From the NCBI GenBank assembly GCA_963575745.1, contig CAUYUJ010008613.1:219355-283354 (forward strand): a stretch of DNA of 64,000 nt. The letters run 5' to 3'. The position numbers were made by a program, and so were the translations under genes. Below, piece by piece: positions 1-10,024 of the stretch. The stretch's first letter is position 1; each line of letters opens with the position of its first letter. Below the pieces are notes generated by a model. That model was not told the DNA's origin. It saw nothing but the letters and a program-made list of their open reading frames with translations, and searched no databases. Source of the stretch: Prorocentrum cordatum (Eukaryota > Sar > Dinophyceae > Prorocentrales > Prorocentraceae).

Positions 1-1
1 A

Positions 2-1045
2 TTTCCCGTGAACCCTCGGTTGCAAACGAAACGGCCCAAAAGGAAAGCAGAGGAAACGAGCGCAGCCGAGGAGACCAGAAAGACAAAAGCCGCGGAGGGG
101 AGGAAACCAGAGGAGACCAGTAGAGCCGAGGCGGCCAAGAAGGCAGAGGCTAAGGAGGGCAGGAAGGCAAAGGAGATAAGAAAAACCCAGGAGGACCGGA
201 AGGCGAAAGCTACCCAAGAAAGGAATGCTCAGGAGACCAGAAAAGGCGAGGTGGCGAAGAAGGCAGAGGCCGAGGGCAGGAAGGCAGAGGAGACCAGAAA
301 AACCGAGGAGGACCGGAAGGCCAAGGCTACGAGGGCAGGAAAGCTCAGGAGGCCAGAAGCGCCGAGGAGGCCAAGAGGGCGAAGGCTGAGGAGGAGAGGA
401 AAGCAGAAGACACCTACAAGGCCGAGGAACGGAAAAGGAGAGGAGGCTTGGGAGAACGACCAGTGGGGAGGGCGCGGGTGGTGCAGGCACTCGCGGGGCC
501 GCTGGCTGGCTGGAGGAGACGGCTGGCGCAGCGACTGGGCGAGAGGCGGTTGGTCCAAGGCCTCGTGGGGGAAGCCGGAGGCCGGCGCTGATTGGGGCCA
601 ACAGAAGCGACGCGAGCAAGAGAGCGAGAACGAGGGCAAGCGCGCTAGGGACCCCACGAAGCGGACTGGCGAGCCCAAAGGCGCGGACAACCTCGGGCAC
701 TACGGGGCGCTCGGGCTGCAACCCTGGTGTTCGGAGAAGGACATCAAGGTCGCGTTCCAGGGCCTCGCAAAGAAGTGCCACCCTGACAAAGTGAAAGGGG
801 GGCCGGAGACCGTGGCGAAGGCCATGTCTACTTTGTTCGCGAGGGCCACTGAGGCTAGGCGGGTGCTCCAGGACGCTTCTCTCCGCGCGGCTTACGACGC
901 TGCCTGCTGGGGCCCCGGGGGTCGGCCCGCTCCCCCGCTCCCAGGGAGGTGGCGTGCGCGCGTGTCCCGAACGACGGGGAGGGTCTACTTCTTCGACAAG
1001 GAGACCGGCGAGTCCACCCGCGACCTCCCTGCGCGGGCCGCCTGA
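2..1045 (+). CDS. J-domain plus WW-like domain protein (5' end outside the window)
   Basis: The frame is open to the left edge and has no ATG before the J domain, so the true start is upstream. The first ~225 residues are low-complexity Lys/Glu/Ala/Arg repeats (KAEETRKTEEDRKAKA type), likely charged coiled coil or disordered. A J domain follows: a YGALGL-type helix, then KCHPDK with the HPD triad at 779-787 (about residue 260), then an ARRVLQD/AAYD segment. HPD is the residue set that stimulates Hsp70 ATPase in DnaJ/Hsp40 proteins. The C-terminus has a WW-like module: Trp at 950-952, then GRVYFFDKETGEST. The second Trp of a classical WW domain is absent and Pro is kept (RDLP). TGA stop at 1043-1045. 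A co-chaperone-type adaptor is likely; the client is unknown. Confidence 0.7.
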   Translation, partial: FPVNPRLQTKRPKRKAEETSAAEETRKTKAAEGRKPEETSRAEAAKKAEAKEGRKAKEIRKTQEDRKAKATQERNAQETRKGEVAKKAEAEGRKAEETRKTEEDRKAKATRAGKLRRPEAPRRPRGRRLRRRGKQKTPTRPRNGKGEEAWENDQWGGRGWCRHSRGRWLAGGDGWRSDWARGGWSKASWGKPEAGADWGQQKRREQESENEGKRARDPTKRTGEPKGADNLGHYGALGLQPWCSEKDIKVAFQGLAKKCHPDKVKGGPETVAKAMSTLFARATEARRVLQDASLRAAYDAACWGPGGRPAPPLPGRWRARVSRTTGRVYFFDKETGESTRDLPARAA

Positions 1046-1169
1046 CAGGCTTGCCCGCCGGCTGCCGCGGCTCCGCCGACCGCGCCGAAGCAAAATATCG
1101 TCATCGTCGCCTCGCTGCGCTGCCGCCACCATCAGGGGAGGGGGGCAGGGGCCGCTGGCCGAGTGGCCG

Positions 1170-1555
1170 AGTAGGCAGCTAAAGGGGCACCCGAGAAGGC
1201 AGCCAAGTGAGAAGCCACGCAGGCAGCCCGGAAAACACCCAGAGAGGCACCCGAGAAGACAGCCAAAAAGGCAGCCAGGACGGCAGCCGAGAAGGCAGCC
1301 AAGAGGCAGCCATAACTCAGCCAAGTAGGCAGCCGAGAAGGCAGCCAGGAAAACAGCCAAGAAGGCATCCAAGAAGGCAGCCGAGAAGGCAGCCGAGAAG
1401 GCAGCCAAAAAGGCAGCCGAGAAGGCAGCCAAAAAGGCAGCCAAGAAGGCAGCCAAAAAGGCAGCCCAGTAGGCAGCCGGAGAGGCCGCCGGAGAGACAG
1501 CCAGGAGCCAACAAGGCAGCCAAGAAGGCAGCTGGAGAGGCAGTCGCGAAGGCAT
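1170..1555. repeat. 12-bp minisatellite, unit near GAAGGCAGCCAA
   Basis: Dense imperfect tandem repeat of GGCAGCC cores spaced mostly 12 bp apart (GAAGGCAGCCAA / GAGAAGGCAGCC). The period is a multiple of three, so both strands stay open (KAAKKAAE-like on one, LPSRLPFWLPS-like on the other). I treat these frames as repeat artefacts. Confidence 0.85.
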
Positions 1556-1563
1556 CCAATATA

Positions 1564-1779
1564 CGGTTCTCGAAGTGTTCCATCCCGCTTCGCACGCAAC
1601 ATCCTCGAAACTCAGGGCCCCGAGGCGCCTTGACTTGAGATGATCTGGCCGCTTTCGCCAGAGAGATCCTGCCAATTCCTGGATCCAAGATGCGGTTCTC
1701 GAAGTGTTCCAGCCTGTTTTGCACGAGACATCCTCGGAACTCAGGGGTCCGAGCCGCCTTGAGTTGAGGTGATTTGGCC
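1564..1779. repeat. Direct repeat of 87 bp, two diverged copies
   Basis: Copy 1 is 1564-1650 and copy 2 is 1693-1779. Both start CGGTTCTCGAAGTGTTCC and end in TGATCTGGCC / TGATTTGGCC. They are separated by 42 bp and lie between two minisatellites, so the region appears to have grown by local duplication. Confidence 0.85.
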
Positions 1780-1883
1780 AGAGCCACAGCCAGAACCAAA
1801 ACCAGAGCCACAACCAGAACCAGAGCCAGAGCCAGAGCCAGAACCAGAACAAGAGCCAGAACCAGAGCGAACCAGAGCCAGAG

Positions 1884-1922
<39 letters not shown>

Positions 1923-2436
1923 TAACCAGAAGTATAACCAGATAATGATGACGACAGCCATAGCCAGAGTGAGATTCAGAGCCAGGACCAGAGCCCGAAG
2001 CAGAGCCAGAACCAAAGAAAAAACCGAACCAGAACCAATACCACGACCCAATCGCGAACCCGAGCCAGGACCAACACCATGAGCAGAACAAGAGACAGAA
2101 GCAGTGCCAGCGAGGGGTCCGCACCGAATTCTGGAAACAGAACCACAGGTAGAACCGGAGCCAGAAGCGAAAGCAAAGCCCGACCAGCAGCCAGAGTTGC
2201 ACCCATATCGCTCGCACAAGCACAAAAAGGTCAGAACCCAAATCCAGAACCAGAGCCAAAGCCATCGTCGGCACCATCATCATTACCATCATGATGATGA
2301 TAATAAGGTTCAGCATCATCGTGACCAGCATCGTCATCATCGTCGTAACCATCATCATTTCCATTGTCGTGTGTGTCGTCGTCGTTGTCACCAGGACCAA
2401 CATCGTTGCCCGCGCCACCATCATGAGGATCACCCG
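1780..2436. repeat. Hexanucleotide (CCAGAG/CCAGAA) array followed by an ATC-rich microsatellite
   Basis: From about 1780 to 2080 the + strand is almost entirely CCAGAG/CCAGAA/CCAGAACAAGAG variants. From about 2262 to 2436 it becomes CATCATCAT/GTCGTC-type trinucleotide repeat. Open frames here (RTRARARTRTRA; HHHH/DDDD) are periodicity artefacts. Confidence 0.85.
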
Positions 2437-3363
2437 TCCCTTGGGGGCCCATTTACGAATCAAGGTTGAGCCCGCGCGAGCGCGCCGCGCTGTCGCTCCC
2501 TGTGCAGTGCGGAGCTGGGACTGGCGCAGATGGTTGGCGAGGCGGGGGCCGATTTTTCATTCAGTACACTAATGCATCCGTTACCTGCAGGTGCCTTTGG
2601 GGTCGTGGCACGCGTGCAATCATGCGTGCCAAACGAATTGGATCCGCCTTTTGTGTGAGCTTTGGGTGCCCTCGTGGCGTCCCAGGAAAACAGGCGGGTT
2701 GGCAGCCCGATCGTCGCCGCAGCTCGACGGGGCTGTGGGAGAGACTCTTGCCCTGTGGTTGGCCAGCCACAGTAGGCGCGGGCCCGCCGTACCACCCCTG
2801 AGAAGCCCGATGGGGTTACTCGAAGGGGTCCTCCGACGTGGGGGGCGCGGGAACTTTAGTCCTTGGGCAGCGGGGCCTCCGCTGCTTGAGGCCGGCGGCC
2901 AAGTGGGGGTGGTGCCGGTGGCCGTGTCTCGGGGTGGCATCTCGAGGCACCTCGCAACGGCGGCGCGGATAACGCCTGGGGCGGGTCCGTGCCGCCGTTC
3001 GTGTTGCGAGGTCCGACTGCATGTGAATTCATGCAGGCACCTTGGGCACCTCCCTTCGGGTTGTGTCGCCCAGGTGTTTTGTCCGGGCAAGCAGAACTTT
3101 TGTGTGAGCTTTGCTACGCAAAGAACTGAAGGTAGAGGCTGCAGATAACGCAATCAAGAATTGATTGTGGAAGCTCCAATCGTACGTGGGAGTTGGGAAT
3201 ACCAGAGAGCGCGACTTGAATCATCCAGCGTTGAAGGAGATGCAGGAATTGCGCCCCGAGTCGGAGACTGTACTTCTCTCGTCCACACACGGCCAACGCT
3301 CGAAATGCAAATAAAAAAAAGAAAAAAGATTTGGTGATCCAGCCAGACAAAAGCAGAGGCCGC
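2437..3363. other. No supported gene
   Basis: Mixed-composition sequence with overlapping short frames on both strands. None has recognisable domain content or an ATG start. There is an A-rich tract at 3309-3328. I see no RNA gene or clear repeat family. Confidence 0.5.
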
Positions 3364-5046
3364 ATGGGGAACAAATCGGAAGAACGGGACGCGGCTTCTG
3401 CTTCGCAGGATTTTCGTTTCCGAATCTACATTCTCGGCGCAGGGGTCAAATATTGTAGATTCCGTGGGGGGCACTGTCCATCCTGCAAGTGCTACGTCGT
3501 CGGCAATTGGATGTGCAAAAATAATGCCGGCATCCACGGTCGCGCAAACTTCGGCAAGATGTCTGGCATCGCCGCCATGTCCACGCAGGCGGCCTTGCCA
3601 TACTTTGCGGTGGCCCGGGAGAAAACGCGGCCCGCGGTGGACCTGCAGCTGTTGCAGTTCGGAACTGCTGACTTGCAACACAGCGGCGGCACGTTCGCAT
3701 CTGCCATCCACGCGCGGGCCAAGCAGCACCCAGGGCGTGAGCAGCAACACCTCATCCTGGGCGACTTCATGACACAGACAGACCACGCGCGTGTGCGTCT
3801 GGAGGACGCCTGGTACATGCACAACGCAATTCGTTTGGCAGGAGCCAACGTTGGGAGTTGTGAGTGGTCTTTCTCGGAGAGCGGCATAGAGCGCGCCCTT
3901 GCGAATATTGTGGCATGCGTGCGAAGGGCGCACCTGGCGCGCATCGCGGAGCACGTGCGGACGTGTCCGAAATGCGTTGACAAGCTCGTGGCGCTGCTAG
4001 ATGGCAAGCGCGGCGCCCGCCGATTCATCTGCGGCGGCTTGGAAGGCTATGGACCCATGGAGGGCCTGGACTTGGAGTTGTACGTTGGCTGCCAGCGGAA
4101 TGCCCCCACGAGACAATGATTTTGCAAGTTCTGCCGCCCGTCAAAGATAGAACAAGCGCACTTGATACCCCAAGAGGAGATCTTGGGCGTCGCTCCTCCC
4201 GGACCGGCCGCTGACGGCGTCTCCGCGCTGCGGTGCGCGATGAGCTGCTGCGACCCCGATTTGCCGGGGCGCCCCTTCGACGCGCACTTGCCCGGAGCCG
4301 AGGTGGACAAGGACTTGCTGGCGAAGTTCGAGAAGTCGTTGCTTCGGAGCTGGGGCGGTCGCGGCGACATGAAGTCGCGCCCGGCGTGGATCAAAGAAAG
4401 CCGGCAACTTGCGCGCTGGCTGAGGAAACAGACGCCGGCTTGTGGGCCGCCCAGATTGGTCGCTGCGAGCAATGGCGCAAGCGCTCAGGATGGGGCAAAG
4501 AAAATTCGGCGCGGCCCTGCTTCTCGGGCGCCAGCCCGGAAGGCGGCCCAGGCGGGCAGAGGCCGCAGGGGCGAGGCCGCGGGCGTTTCGCGCCGATCAG
4601 GAAGAGGGAGTGCTGGCGGGGCTGTGGCCACGGCGCCGAAGCAGCCAGCTCCAGCCAGGTCGAAGAAGCGGCCGGCGGCGGCCGACGTGGGCAGCAGCGC
4701 AAGCAGCGCCCACTCATTGAGGAGCCGCTGCAAGGGATGGCTTGCTCTGGACAGCAAGCAGGAGGAAGCCATCCAGGCGCGCGGCGTCGACGAACTCCAC
4801 GGAAGCAACGAAGTCAGACGCTGCGCTGGAGGCGTCGTGACAGCAGTGACATCGCGCGGCATGCTGGTGGACTGGGTGGAGCTCTTCCGGGGCGAATCCA
4901 TCGAGCTGCTGTATGCGTTCGCGCTGCGGCTTCGCAAGGGCGGATGGCGACGCCCGAGGTTCTGCTCACGTCACGGGCCCCCCCCCAATTCGGCCAGCGC
5001 GGAGGGAGGGATCGAAGGGTCGAGGGATCGCGAAAGGGCGCACTAG
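3364..5046 (+). pseudogene. Cysteine-rich transposase-like protein with an in-frame TGA
   Basis: The first ATG is 3364 (MGNKSEERD...). The frame runs to TGA at 4117-4119 and continues in the same frame from 4120. Visible features are zinc-ligand-type clusters: YCRFRGGHCPSCKC near residue 35, a WMCKNN..HGRANFGKMSG segment, HVRTCPKCVDKL near residue 210, and GCQRNAPTRQ just before the stop followed immediately by FCKFC after it. That the C..C pair is completed across the stop argues one continuous protein broken by a nonsense change (or error). The part after about 4500 becomes low complexity (AAQAGRGRRGEAAG). I recall similar CxC-cluster proteins in dinoflagellate and fungal KDZ-like transposase families, but no DDE core can be defined here. 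A C-terminal fragment at 5333-5560 may belong to it. Confidence 0.4.
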
Positions 5047-5084
5047 GGGGATGGAGAGGCGGAAATGGAGGAGAGGGAGAGCAA

Positions 5085-5145
5085 GGAAAGGAGGGGGGGG
5101 GGGCGGGGGGGAGATGGGCGAGGGGGGGGAAAGGGAAGAGAGATG
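5085..5145. repeat. G-rich low-complexity tract
   Basis: Runs of G with interspersed A/C, including long uninterrupted G runs on the + strand. Similar G tracts recur near 9610-9650, 12240-12300, 14960-14985, 51905-51922 and 54035-54060, usually between coding segments. This suits intronic or intergenic position. Confidence 0.7.
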
Positions 5146-5332
5146 GAGGAGTGAAAACATACATGCATGGATGCATCTCTTTTCTGGAGTGGGCGGGGCA
5201 CGGGCTGAGCAGGGCGCGCTGGCGCCGGCGTCGACCGGGCAGGATGGCCGCGAGCTGGGCTTCGTCAGTGCGGCCCTGGGATGCGACAGGGCGCGCAAGC
5301 TTCTGCCACATGCCCGGGCGAAAGAAACATAA

Positions 5333-5560
5333 TATCTACCATGGGCGAAATCTTTCGCGGAGGAAGTGCGGATGGTGTTGGGCAGGTTCCACCGGGACAA
5401 CCGCGCTTGGTGTTTGAACAACATGCCAGAAGTGGACCCCCTGAGGCCAGATAATGCCAAGCTGTTGGAGAAGAAAAACACGGAGGCATGTGGGCAATTG
5501 AACTCTTGGATCAGCGGCAGGACACGGAATGGCCCGGAGATGGCGCGGGGGCACTTCTGA
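5333..5560 (+). CDS. C-terminal fragment of a transposase-like protein
   Basis: Open frame reading WAKSFAEEVRMVLGRFHRDN, then RAWCLNNMPEVDP, and a tail NTEACGQLNSWISGRTRNG with MARGHF before the TGA at 5558-5560. The NTEAC(E/G)Q..SW pattern followed by a short basic M..G/R..F ending is, from memory, the C-terminal signature of a multicopy dinoflagellate transposase-like family with Cys-rich N-terminal parts. It is therefore the probable last exon of the gene at 3364-5046, separated from it by the G-rich stretch. It has no ATG of its own at a sensible place. Confidence 0.4.
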   Translation, partial: YLPWAKSFAEEVRMVLGRFHRDNRAWCLNNMPEVDPLRPDNAKLLEKKNTEACGQLNSWISGRTRNGPEMARGHF

Positions 5561-6229
5561 ATGCATTGGCGGTCCCTTTTTGACGCGCGCAACCAATGGC
5601 TCGAGCGAGAAGCGGCATGCGAGCGCAGACGTGGCGAGGCGGGGCCCATGCAGCGCCAGACGAGTGGAGCACCTCAAGACGCGGGGACAGCTAGCAAGTA
5701 AGCGCCTAGGCCCGCACTGACACGGCGTGGCCAAGTGCATTGCGTGGACTTTGTGCATGCCAGCTGGTTTTACCTCCGACCCTTTTGGAGCGCGTGGCGC
5801 TCCGGACTGGAACTGTAGAGTTGCAGGTGCGTCGAGAGCAACAAAAAACATCAGAATGAGCATCGCTGTTATCGCACGCGTAGCTGACACCGCACAGCCT
5901 GCACCGCATAGCTTGCACCGCATGGCTTGCATCGCATAGCTCACGCCACGCACGTAGCGCACAATACTTAGCCACCTTGCCTACGCAATATCGACTATAC
6001 CGCATAGCTTACTCCGCTGATCTTACACCACTAGCAATGCAAACAGAAGCAACTAGCACTGCCCGCCTCGGCGTCGATGCCACTAGCAGTGCAAACAAAA
6101 GCACGCGCATCGCCGCCATCGCCGAAGATCCCAACAGCGGCAGCAGTATCAAACTGTCGCGGAACTCCCAGGGGGCGCTGCACGGCGCCGCGCGCCCAAG
6201 AAATTTCAGTGTGAACGACAACAGCTACC
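5561..6229. other. Non-coding stretch with short CCGCATAGCTTGCA-type repeats
   Basis: No convincing gene. From about 5888 to 6020 a loose repeat occurs (CCGCATAGCTTGCA, CCGCATGGCTTGCA, TCGCATAGCTCACG, CCGCATAGCTTACT), followed by ACTAGCA(A/G)TGC motifs at about 6030-6100. Confidence 0.45.
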
Positions 6230-7100
6230 ATGCACCGGCTCGCGCTCAGTGTGATGTTCGGCTTGGCCTTCAGCGGGGTCTACGTTGCAGCGACTCCGAA
6301 GGCCCGCTTGTTACAAGCCCCCGCATTGACGAAAGGAAAGATTCGGACTATATACCGGATCATGGAGAACCAAAACCCATTCCCCGAGCAGGCAGCGCGG
6401 CGGGCAACGCCGCTCATGTGGGCTGTGGCCTCGGCACTGGGCAAGGCGACCTCTCTGCGCGCGTCGTGCGTGCACGTCCACCTCGCGATTCTGGTGGCCA
6501 CAACTCTCGGGGCAGTTCAGCTAAAGTACGGTGGAATCTTATCCCGACAATGCAATCTGCTCATGATCCAGCATGGCCCACCTGGGGATGGAAAGTCTGT
6601 TGCACTGTGGTTGGACGTGCAAGCGTTGGCCTTCTTCGACATGATACGGGAAAGGCGAGCCAAGACAAAATACGAAGAGGCCGAGCAGAAACACAAGGAG
6701 GACCCAGATAACAATCCACAGCCGGCGAGAAAAAAAAACATGCTAAAGACACCATCTTCAACAAAGGGACGTTCATCGGCCTCGGGAACTCCATGCAGGC
6801 GCAGGGGGAGACCGCATTGCTTGTGCTACACGAGGGGAAAACATGGCCACCCCAGACCTTCGACAACGGCCCAGGCGGCGGCATCGACGACCTCAACCAA
6901 ATTCACTATCATGACATGTACAAGAACCATCCTGGGAATGCCCAGAATCGTTTTCCCGCATTTGTGCGGAGCGGTCACGATGCACGTCGAAAAAATGTAC
7001 GACCAGGCGCAGAAGCCCGACACCACCGCGGGCATTCTGCGTTTCCTGATCGGCATTTCTCACGAGGACACGGTGGGGGGTGATCACTCTGTTGCAGACA
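6230..7100 (+). pseudogene. P-loop protein resembling DUF3987-type primase/helicase domains, frameshifted
   Basis: ATG at 6230. The hydrophobic start MHRLALSVMFGLAFSGVYV resembles a signal or anchor. A conserved-looking block follows (PLMWAVASALGKATSL, then LCNLL/MIQ) ending in HGPPGDGKS, a Walker A motif (GxxxxGKS) near 6570-6600. The frame shifts at the A9 run 6730-6738: the next segment (KDTIFNKGTFIGLG, LLVLHEGKTWPP, GGGIDDLNQIHYHDMYKN) reads one frame earlier. It shifts back near 6930 for PRIVFPHLCGAVTMHVEKMY and KPDTTAGILRFLIG. Walker A, then a DEG-like LHEG, then a sheet-helix block is the order in DUF3987-like ATPases linked to mobile elements. The frame then runs into the 9-bp satellite. 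It is a decayed copy, or has tiny introns. Confidence 0.35.
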
Positions 7101-7125
7101 AGCCCGGCTTCGAATGCCAATCCTG

Positions 7126-7339
7126 CCCGTGTCGCCAGATCGCAGGATCGTCGGGTCGCCGGGTCGCCAGGTCGCCGGGTCGCCGGGTCGCCGGGTCGCC
7201 GCGTCGCCGGGTCGCCGGGTCGCCGGGTCGCCAGGGCGCCGGGACGCCGCGTCGCCGGGTCGCCGGGTCGCCGGGTCGCCGGGTCGCCGGGTCGCCGGAT
7301 CGCCGGATCGCCGTATCGCCGGGTCGCCGGGTCGCCGGC
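7126..7339. repeat. (GGTCGCCGG)n 9-bp satellite, left block
   Basis: About 23 copies of GGTCGCCGG with single-base variants (GGATCGCC, GGACGCC). Same repeat and same orientation as 17290-17828. The 9-bp period keeps frames open on both strands (GSPGRRVA; GDPATRRP); these are not genes. It ends exactly where the inverted repeat at 7340 starts. Confidence 0.95.
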
Positions 7340-7388
7340 CGAGACTCCAAGGTCGATCTATAGTGCGGGGTCGAACTATAGATCGACC
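7340..7388. repeat. Left terminal inverted repeat with internal palindrome
   Basis: 7340-7380 matches 17249-17289 in inverse orientation without mismatch. Inside it GGTCGATCTATAG (7351-7363) pairs with CTATAGATCGACC (7376-7388) across a 12-base loop, so the end can fold. CTATAGATCGACC-like motifs recur at 17210-17224 and 17265-17278. Confidence 0.8.
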
Positions 7389-7473
7389 TGGCACTTTCCT
7401 TGGGTCGCACTATAGGCCAACCCATGATTTTTGGCCAGGTCGTACTTTTCTTCGCTGGCGCATTGTTAAGGAT

Positions 7474-7512
7474 CCCCTGAGTGAGGGGGCAATGCGTCCC
7501 CTGAGTGAGGGG
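7474..7512. repeat. Two CCCCTGAGTGAGGGG hairpins
   Basis: Hairpins at 7474-7489 and 7498-7512, the first members of a dispersed hairpin family (CCCCT, 4-6 variable bases, AGGGG) found through 7.4-17.2 kb. They lie between the left inverted repeat and the first internal gene. Confidence 0.8.
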
Positions 7513-7618
7513 TATCGGCTGCATCACATTGCGCGCATGTTACAACGTCCCGCAGCTGCGAAGGCTCGAGGGCACATAGCGCTACTCTTGCTTGCGCGCA
7601 CTGCGCGGGGGGTGGGCA

Positions 7619-9015
7619 ATGGTCAAGGGCAAGACGGAGGTGAAGATACGGGCTTCTTCTGTGACTGAGGAACAGTTGAAGCCGCTCGTGAAACAGCACA
7701 TTGATCTCATCGAAAAATGCCAATTGCAAGGGGGCATAGATGACTTCATGAAGAACAACATGCCGTTTCTCTTGCCGCTTGCGCAGCTCACCACGCGCGT
7801 CAAATGGAAGAACCTCCAGGATGTCGTGTTGAAGCAGAAGCCGAACATGCACCAGGAAGAGTGTAGGCGTTTCTGCCAGGAGGTGGCCAACGCTTTCAGC
7901 CATGTTTGCAACAAGTTCTACATCGCCAAGACGGGGGGGAAGCTGGAGGCGCACGCAAAAGTGCTTGGGGTGGCAATGGGGCTGCAGCCTGGCAGGGCAA
8001 GCCCAGGCACAGGAGAGAGCAACAAACGCGCCGACAGCAGCTCCGACATAGAGATGAACCCTCCAAAATCTTCCACGGCCGCCGCGTCGTCCAGCGCAGA
8101 TGGGGCAGCAGGCGCAATGTCATCAAGAACGCCTTCGGCATCAGCCCGCCTCCGAAACTGGCAGGGAAGAAACAGAAGGTTGCCGCGTGGGGCCCGATGG
8201 GGGTGTTCTCGTCGCAGGAGGACGTCGAGCTCGCTGACCCGCCCGCGGCCCCGAGGGAGGATCGGAGGGGGCGGGCAGGGTGGGAGGGGGAGGGGAGCAG
8301 TTTTGATTTTTCACGGCGTAACCGAACCCCTTCGGGAGGGGAGCTCGGGATGGGGCAAGTGAGAGACCCGCCCCAGGATCCCCTGGCCACGTATTTCGAT
8401 TTCAACTCCGAGCCGATGTGCATGGTGATGAAGTTCGCAGACAGGGAGGAGCGGGGAACACTGACGAAAGGAGGCGATGGTTTCTTGGATGCCGTGTTTC
8501 CCGACGGCAGGACGGAGAAGACGGAGCAGCCCAACGCCCTCCTGGCAGCAAGAGCGGCAGCCGCGCAGGCGAAGGCGAAAGCGCGCAAAAAAGGGAAGCC
8601 AGCAGGACATGTAGTGGCAAAGAAGCCCGCAATGAGAAAGCCCAGTGCAGCCGCCGCGAACGCGGAGACGGACCAGGACGATGAGGGGGAGGAGGAAGAG
8701 CAGCTGGAACCCGATGAGCCCGTGGATGCTGCAGATGAGCCCTCGGTCGGGCCCCCCGCTGGCCACGCCGACCGCGGGCGCGGCGTGATGTACTGCAAGA
8801 GGGGCCACGCTATCGGGTTGAAGCGGGCGCACGGTGAGAAGAACCAGTTTGTGAGTTTCGGCTGGAAAAAATACAAGGACACCTTGGACGAGGCCACGCT
8901 CAGGGAGATCGGCGCAGAGCTGAAGAAGGCCTTGGTCGACGGCACCGTGGCTGACACCAAGGAAGCTGCTGAGGCGGAGGCTGAGCGCTTAGTGGCACAG
9001 CGCTTGGGCGACTAA
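7619..9015 (+). CDS. Uncharacterised basic/acidic protein of a dinoflagellate multicopy family (one frame change)
   Basis: ATG at 7619 (MVKGKTEVKIRASSVTEEQL). The first ~165 residues are helical, with segments KPLVKQHIDLIEKCQLQGG, KNNMPFLLPLAQLTTRVKW and CRRFCQEVANAFSHVCNKFY. The frame changes near 8110-8130, then continues NVIKNAFGISPPPKLAGKK and, after a G-rich, hairpin-bearing stretch (8240-8345, probably intron), DPLATYFDFNSEPMCMVMKF. Lys/Ala-rich and Asp/Glu-rich linkers follow. The end has YCKRGHAIGLKR..GEKNQFVSFG..KYKD plus a helical DEATLREIGAELKKAL tail. That 'Gxx...KRxxGxxxQxxSFG' C-terminus recalls small repeated domains I have seen in dinoflagellate mobile-element-like proteins; function unknown. 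TAA at 9013-9015. First gene inside the inverted-repeat-bounded segment. Confidence 0.5.
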
Positions 9016-9126
9016 TCGCATCCATCCTCATCGTCGCATCCATCCTCATCATCACCCTTACCGTCTTCATCGCCATTGCCATCGCCATACCCGTTGGCAG
9101 AGCGCCCTCTCCAGTGCTAGACGACA
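9016..9126. repeat. Degenerate GCATCCATCCTCATC repeat
   Basis: Just after the stop codon the sequence is TCGCATCCATCCTCATC twice, then CATC/CCATCGCC-type degenerate triplets to about 9090. 3'-flanking low-complexity DNA. Confidence 0.6.
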
Positions 9127-9284
9127 CCCCCTCATCGCAGGGGCGCCCCTCCGTGAGGGGACCGCGTGATGGATTGGCGAGTGATGGAACCCCTTAAGAG
9201 GGGAACCCCTTAAGAGGGGCTTCAGCACACTCGCGATAAGACAGGGCAACGGCCCCCTCCGAGAGGGGGCCCCTCTGGGAGGGG
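9127..9284. repeat. Cluster of six CCCCT...AGGGG hairpins
   Basis: Hairpins at 9127-9143, 9146-9160, 9191-9204, 9207-9220, 9253-9269 and 9270-9284. The stems are constant (CCCCT/AGGGG) while the loops differ (CATCGC, CCGTG, TAAG, CCGAG, CTGGG). Two are identical neighbours 16 bp apart. Confidence 0.85.
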
Positions 9285-9887
9285 ATCAAAGGTGCGGCAG
9301 TCTGCTTACTCATTATTTGTATGGCATTGCGTTTCCTCCTCGTTCCATCCCTCTCCCATCTGCTTTCATGTTCTTAATCCGCAACCGTTCGACAGAGCTG
9401 GCACCCAGCGCGCTTGGGGGCCAGCCCCCCGCCCCGAGCTCGCGGCCATGCGGGCGCCCATCATGTGCCTCTCGGCGCCCCAGGCCGCGCGGGAGCAGAA
9501 TGCAAGGGGGGAGTTGGGGCAGGATGAGGAGAAAAGTAAGAGTGACGGCCACTTGTTTGGCCATCTGGGCGATAAAAAATCAACCCAGCAGCCGAGTTTT
9601 AGACCCATTTTTTTTTTGGGGGGGGGGAGGGGGGGAAGGGGGGGGGGGGTCTAACATTGGACGAATTCCTATGAAATTCCACTGCAGTCACCCCCCCGAA
9701 GGGCCTCCCACGAGGCCCCCAGATTTTAGCCTTTTGAGTCTGACTATAAACTTTCGGCCGCAACCGTTCTGGACCCCAGGCTTCCGGCATGATGATGTCG
9801 GGCGGCTGCGGCGGCGGGCTGCCTCCAGAAGGCGGCGGCGGCGGCAAGCGGCCTCACGAGGAGCTGGGGGTACAAGTGGTTAAGGCG
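9285..9887. other. Non-coding, with T/G homopolymer tract at 9608-9650
   Basis: No domain-bearing frame. It contains a T9 run followed by G-rich runs (9608-9650) and a CGG/GGC-rich stretch at 9800-9850. Probably intergenic or intronic. Confidence 0.45.
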
Positions 9888-10016
9888 CCCCTTCCTGAGG
9901 GGATTCGTTTACAGAGACCCCTGCCAGAGGGGATTTATCGATAGAACCTCCCCTTCCTGAGGGGATTCATTCACAGAGACCCGTGACCCTTCCTGAAGGG
10001 ATTGATTTACAGAGAC
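9888..10016. repeat. Tandem hairpin units with a TTTACAGAGA spacer
   Basis: Four hairpins at 9888-9902, 9918-9932, 9950-9964 and 9987-10000, spaced 30-37 bp. Three are followed by ATT..TTTACAGAGA(C) spacers. The repeated unit is therefore hairpin plus spacer, not the hairpin alone, and the spacer ends in a CAG acceptor-like sequence. Confidence 0.8.
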
Positions 10017-10024
10017 ACCCTGCA

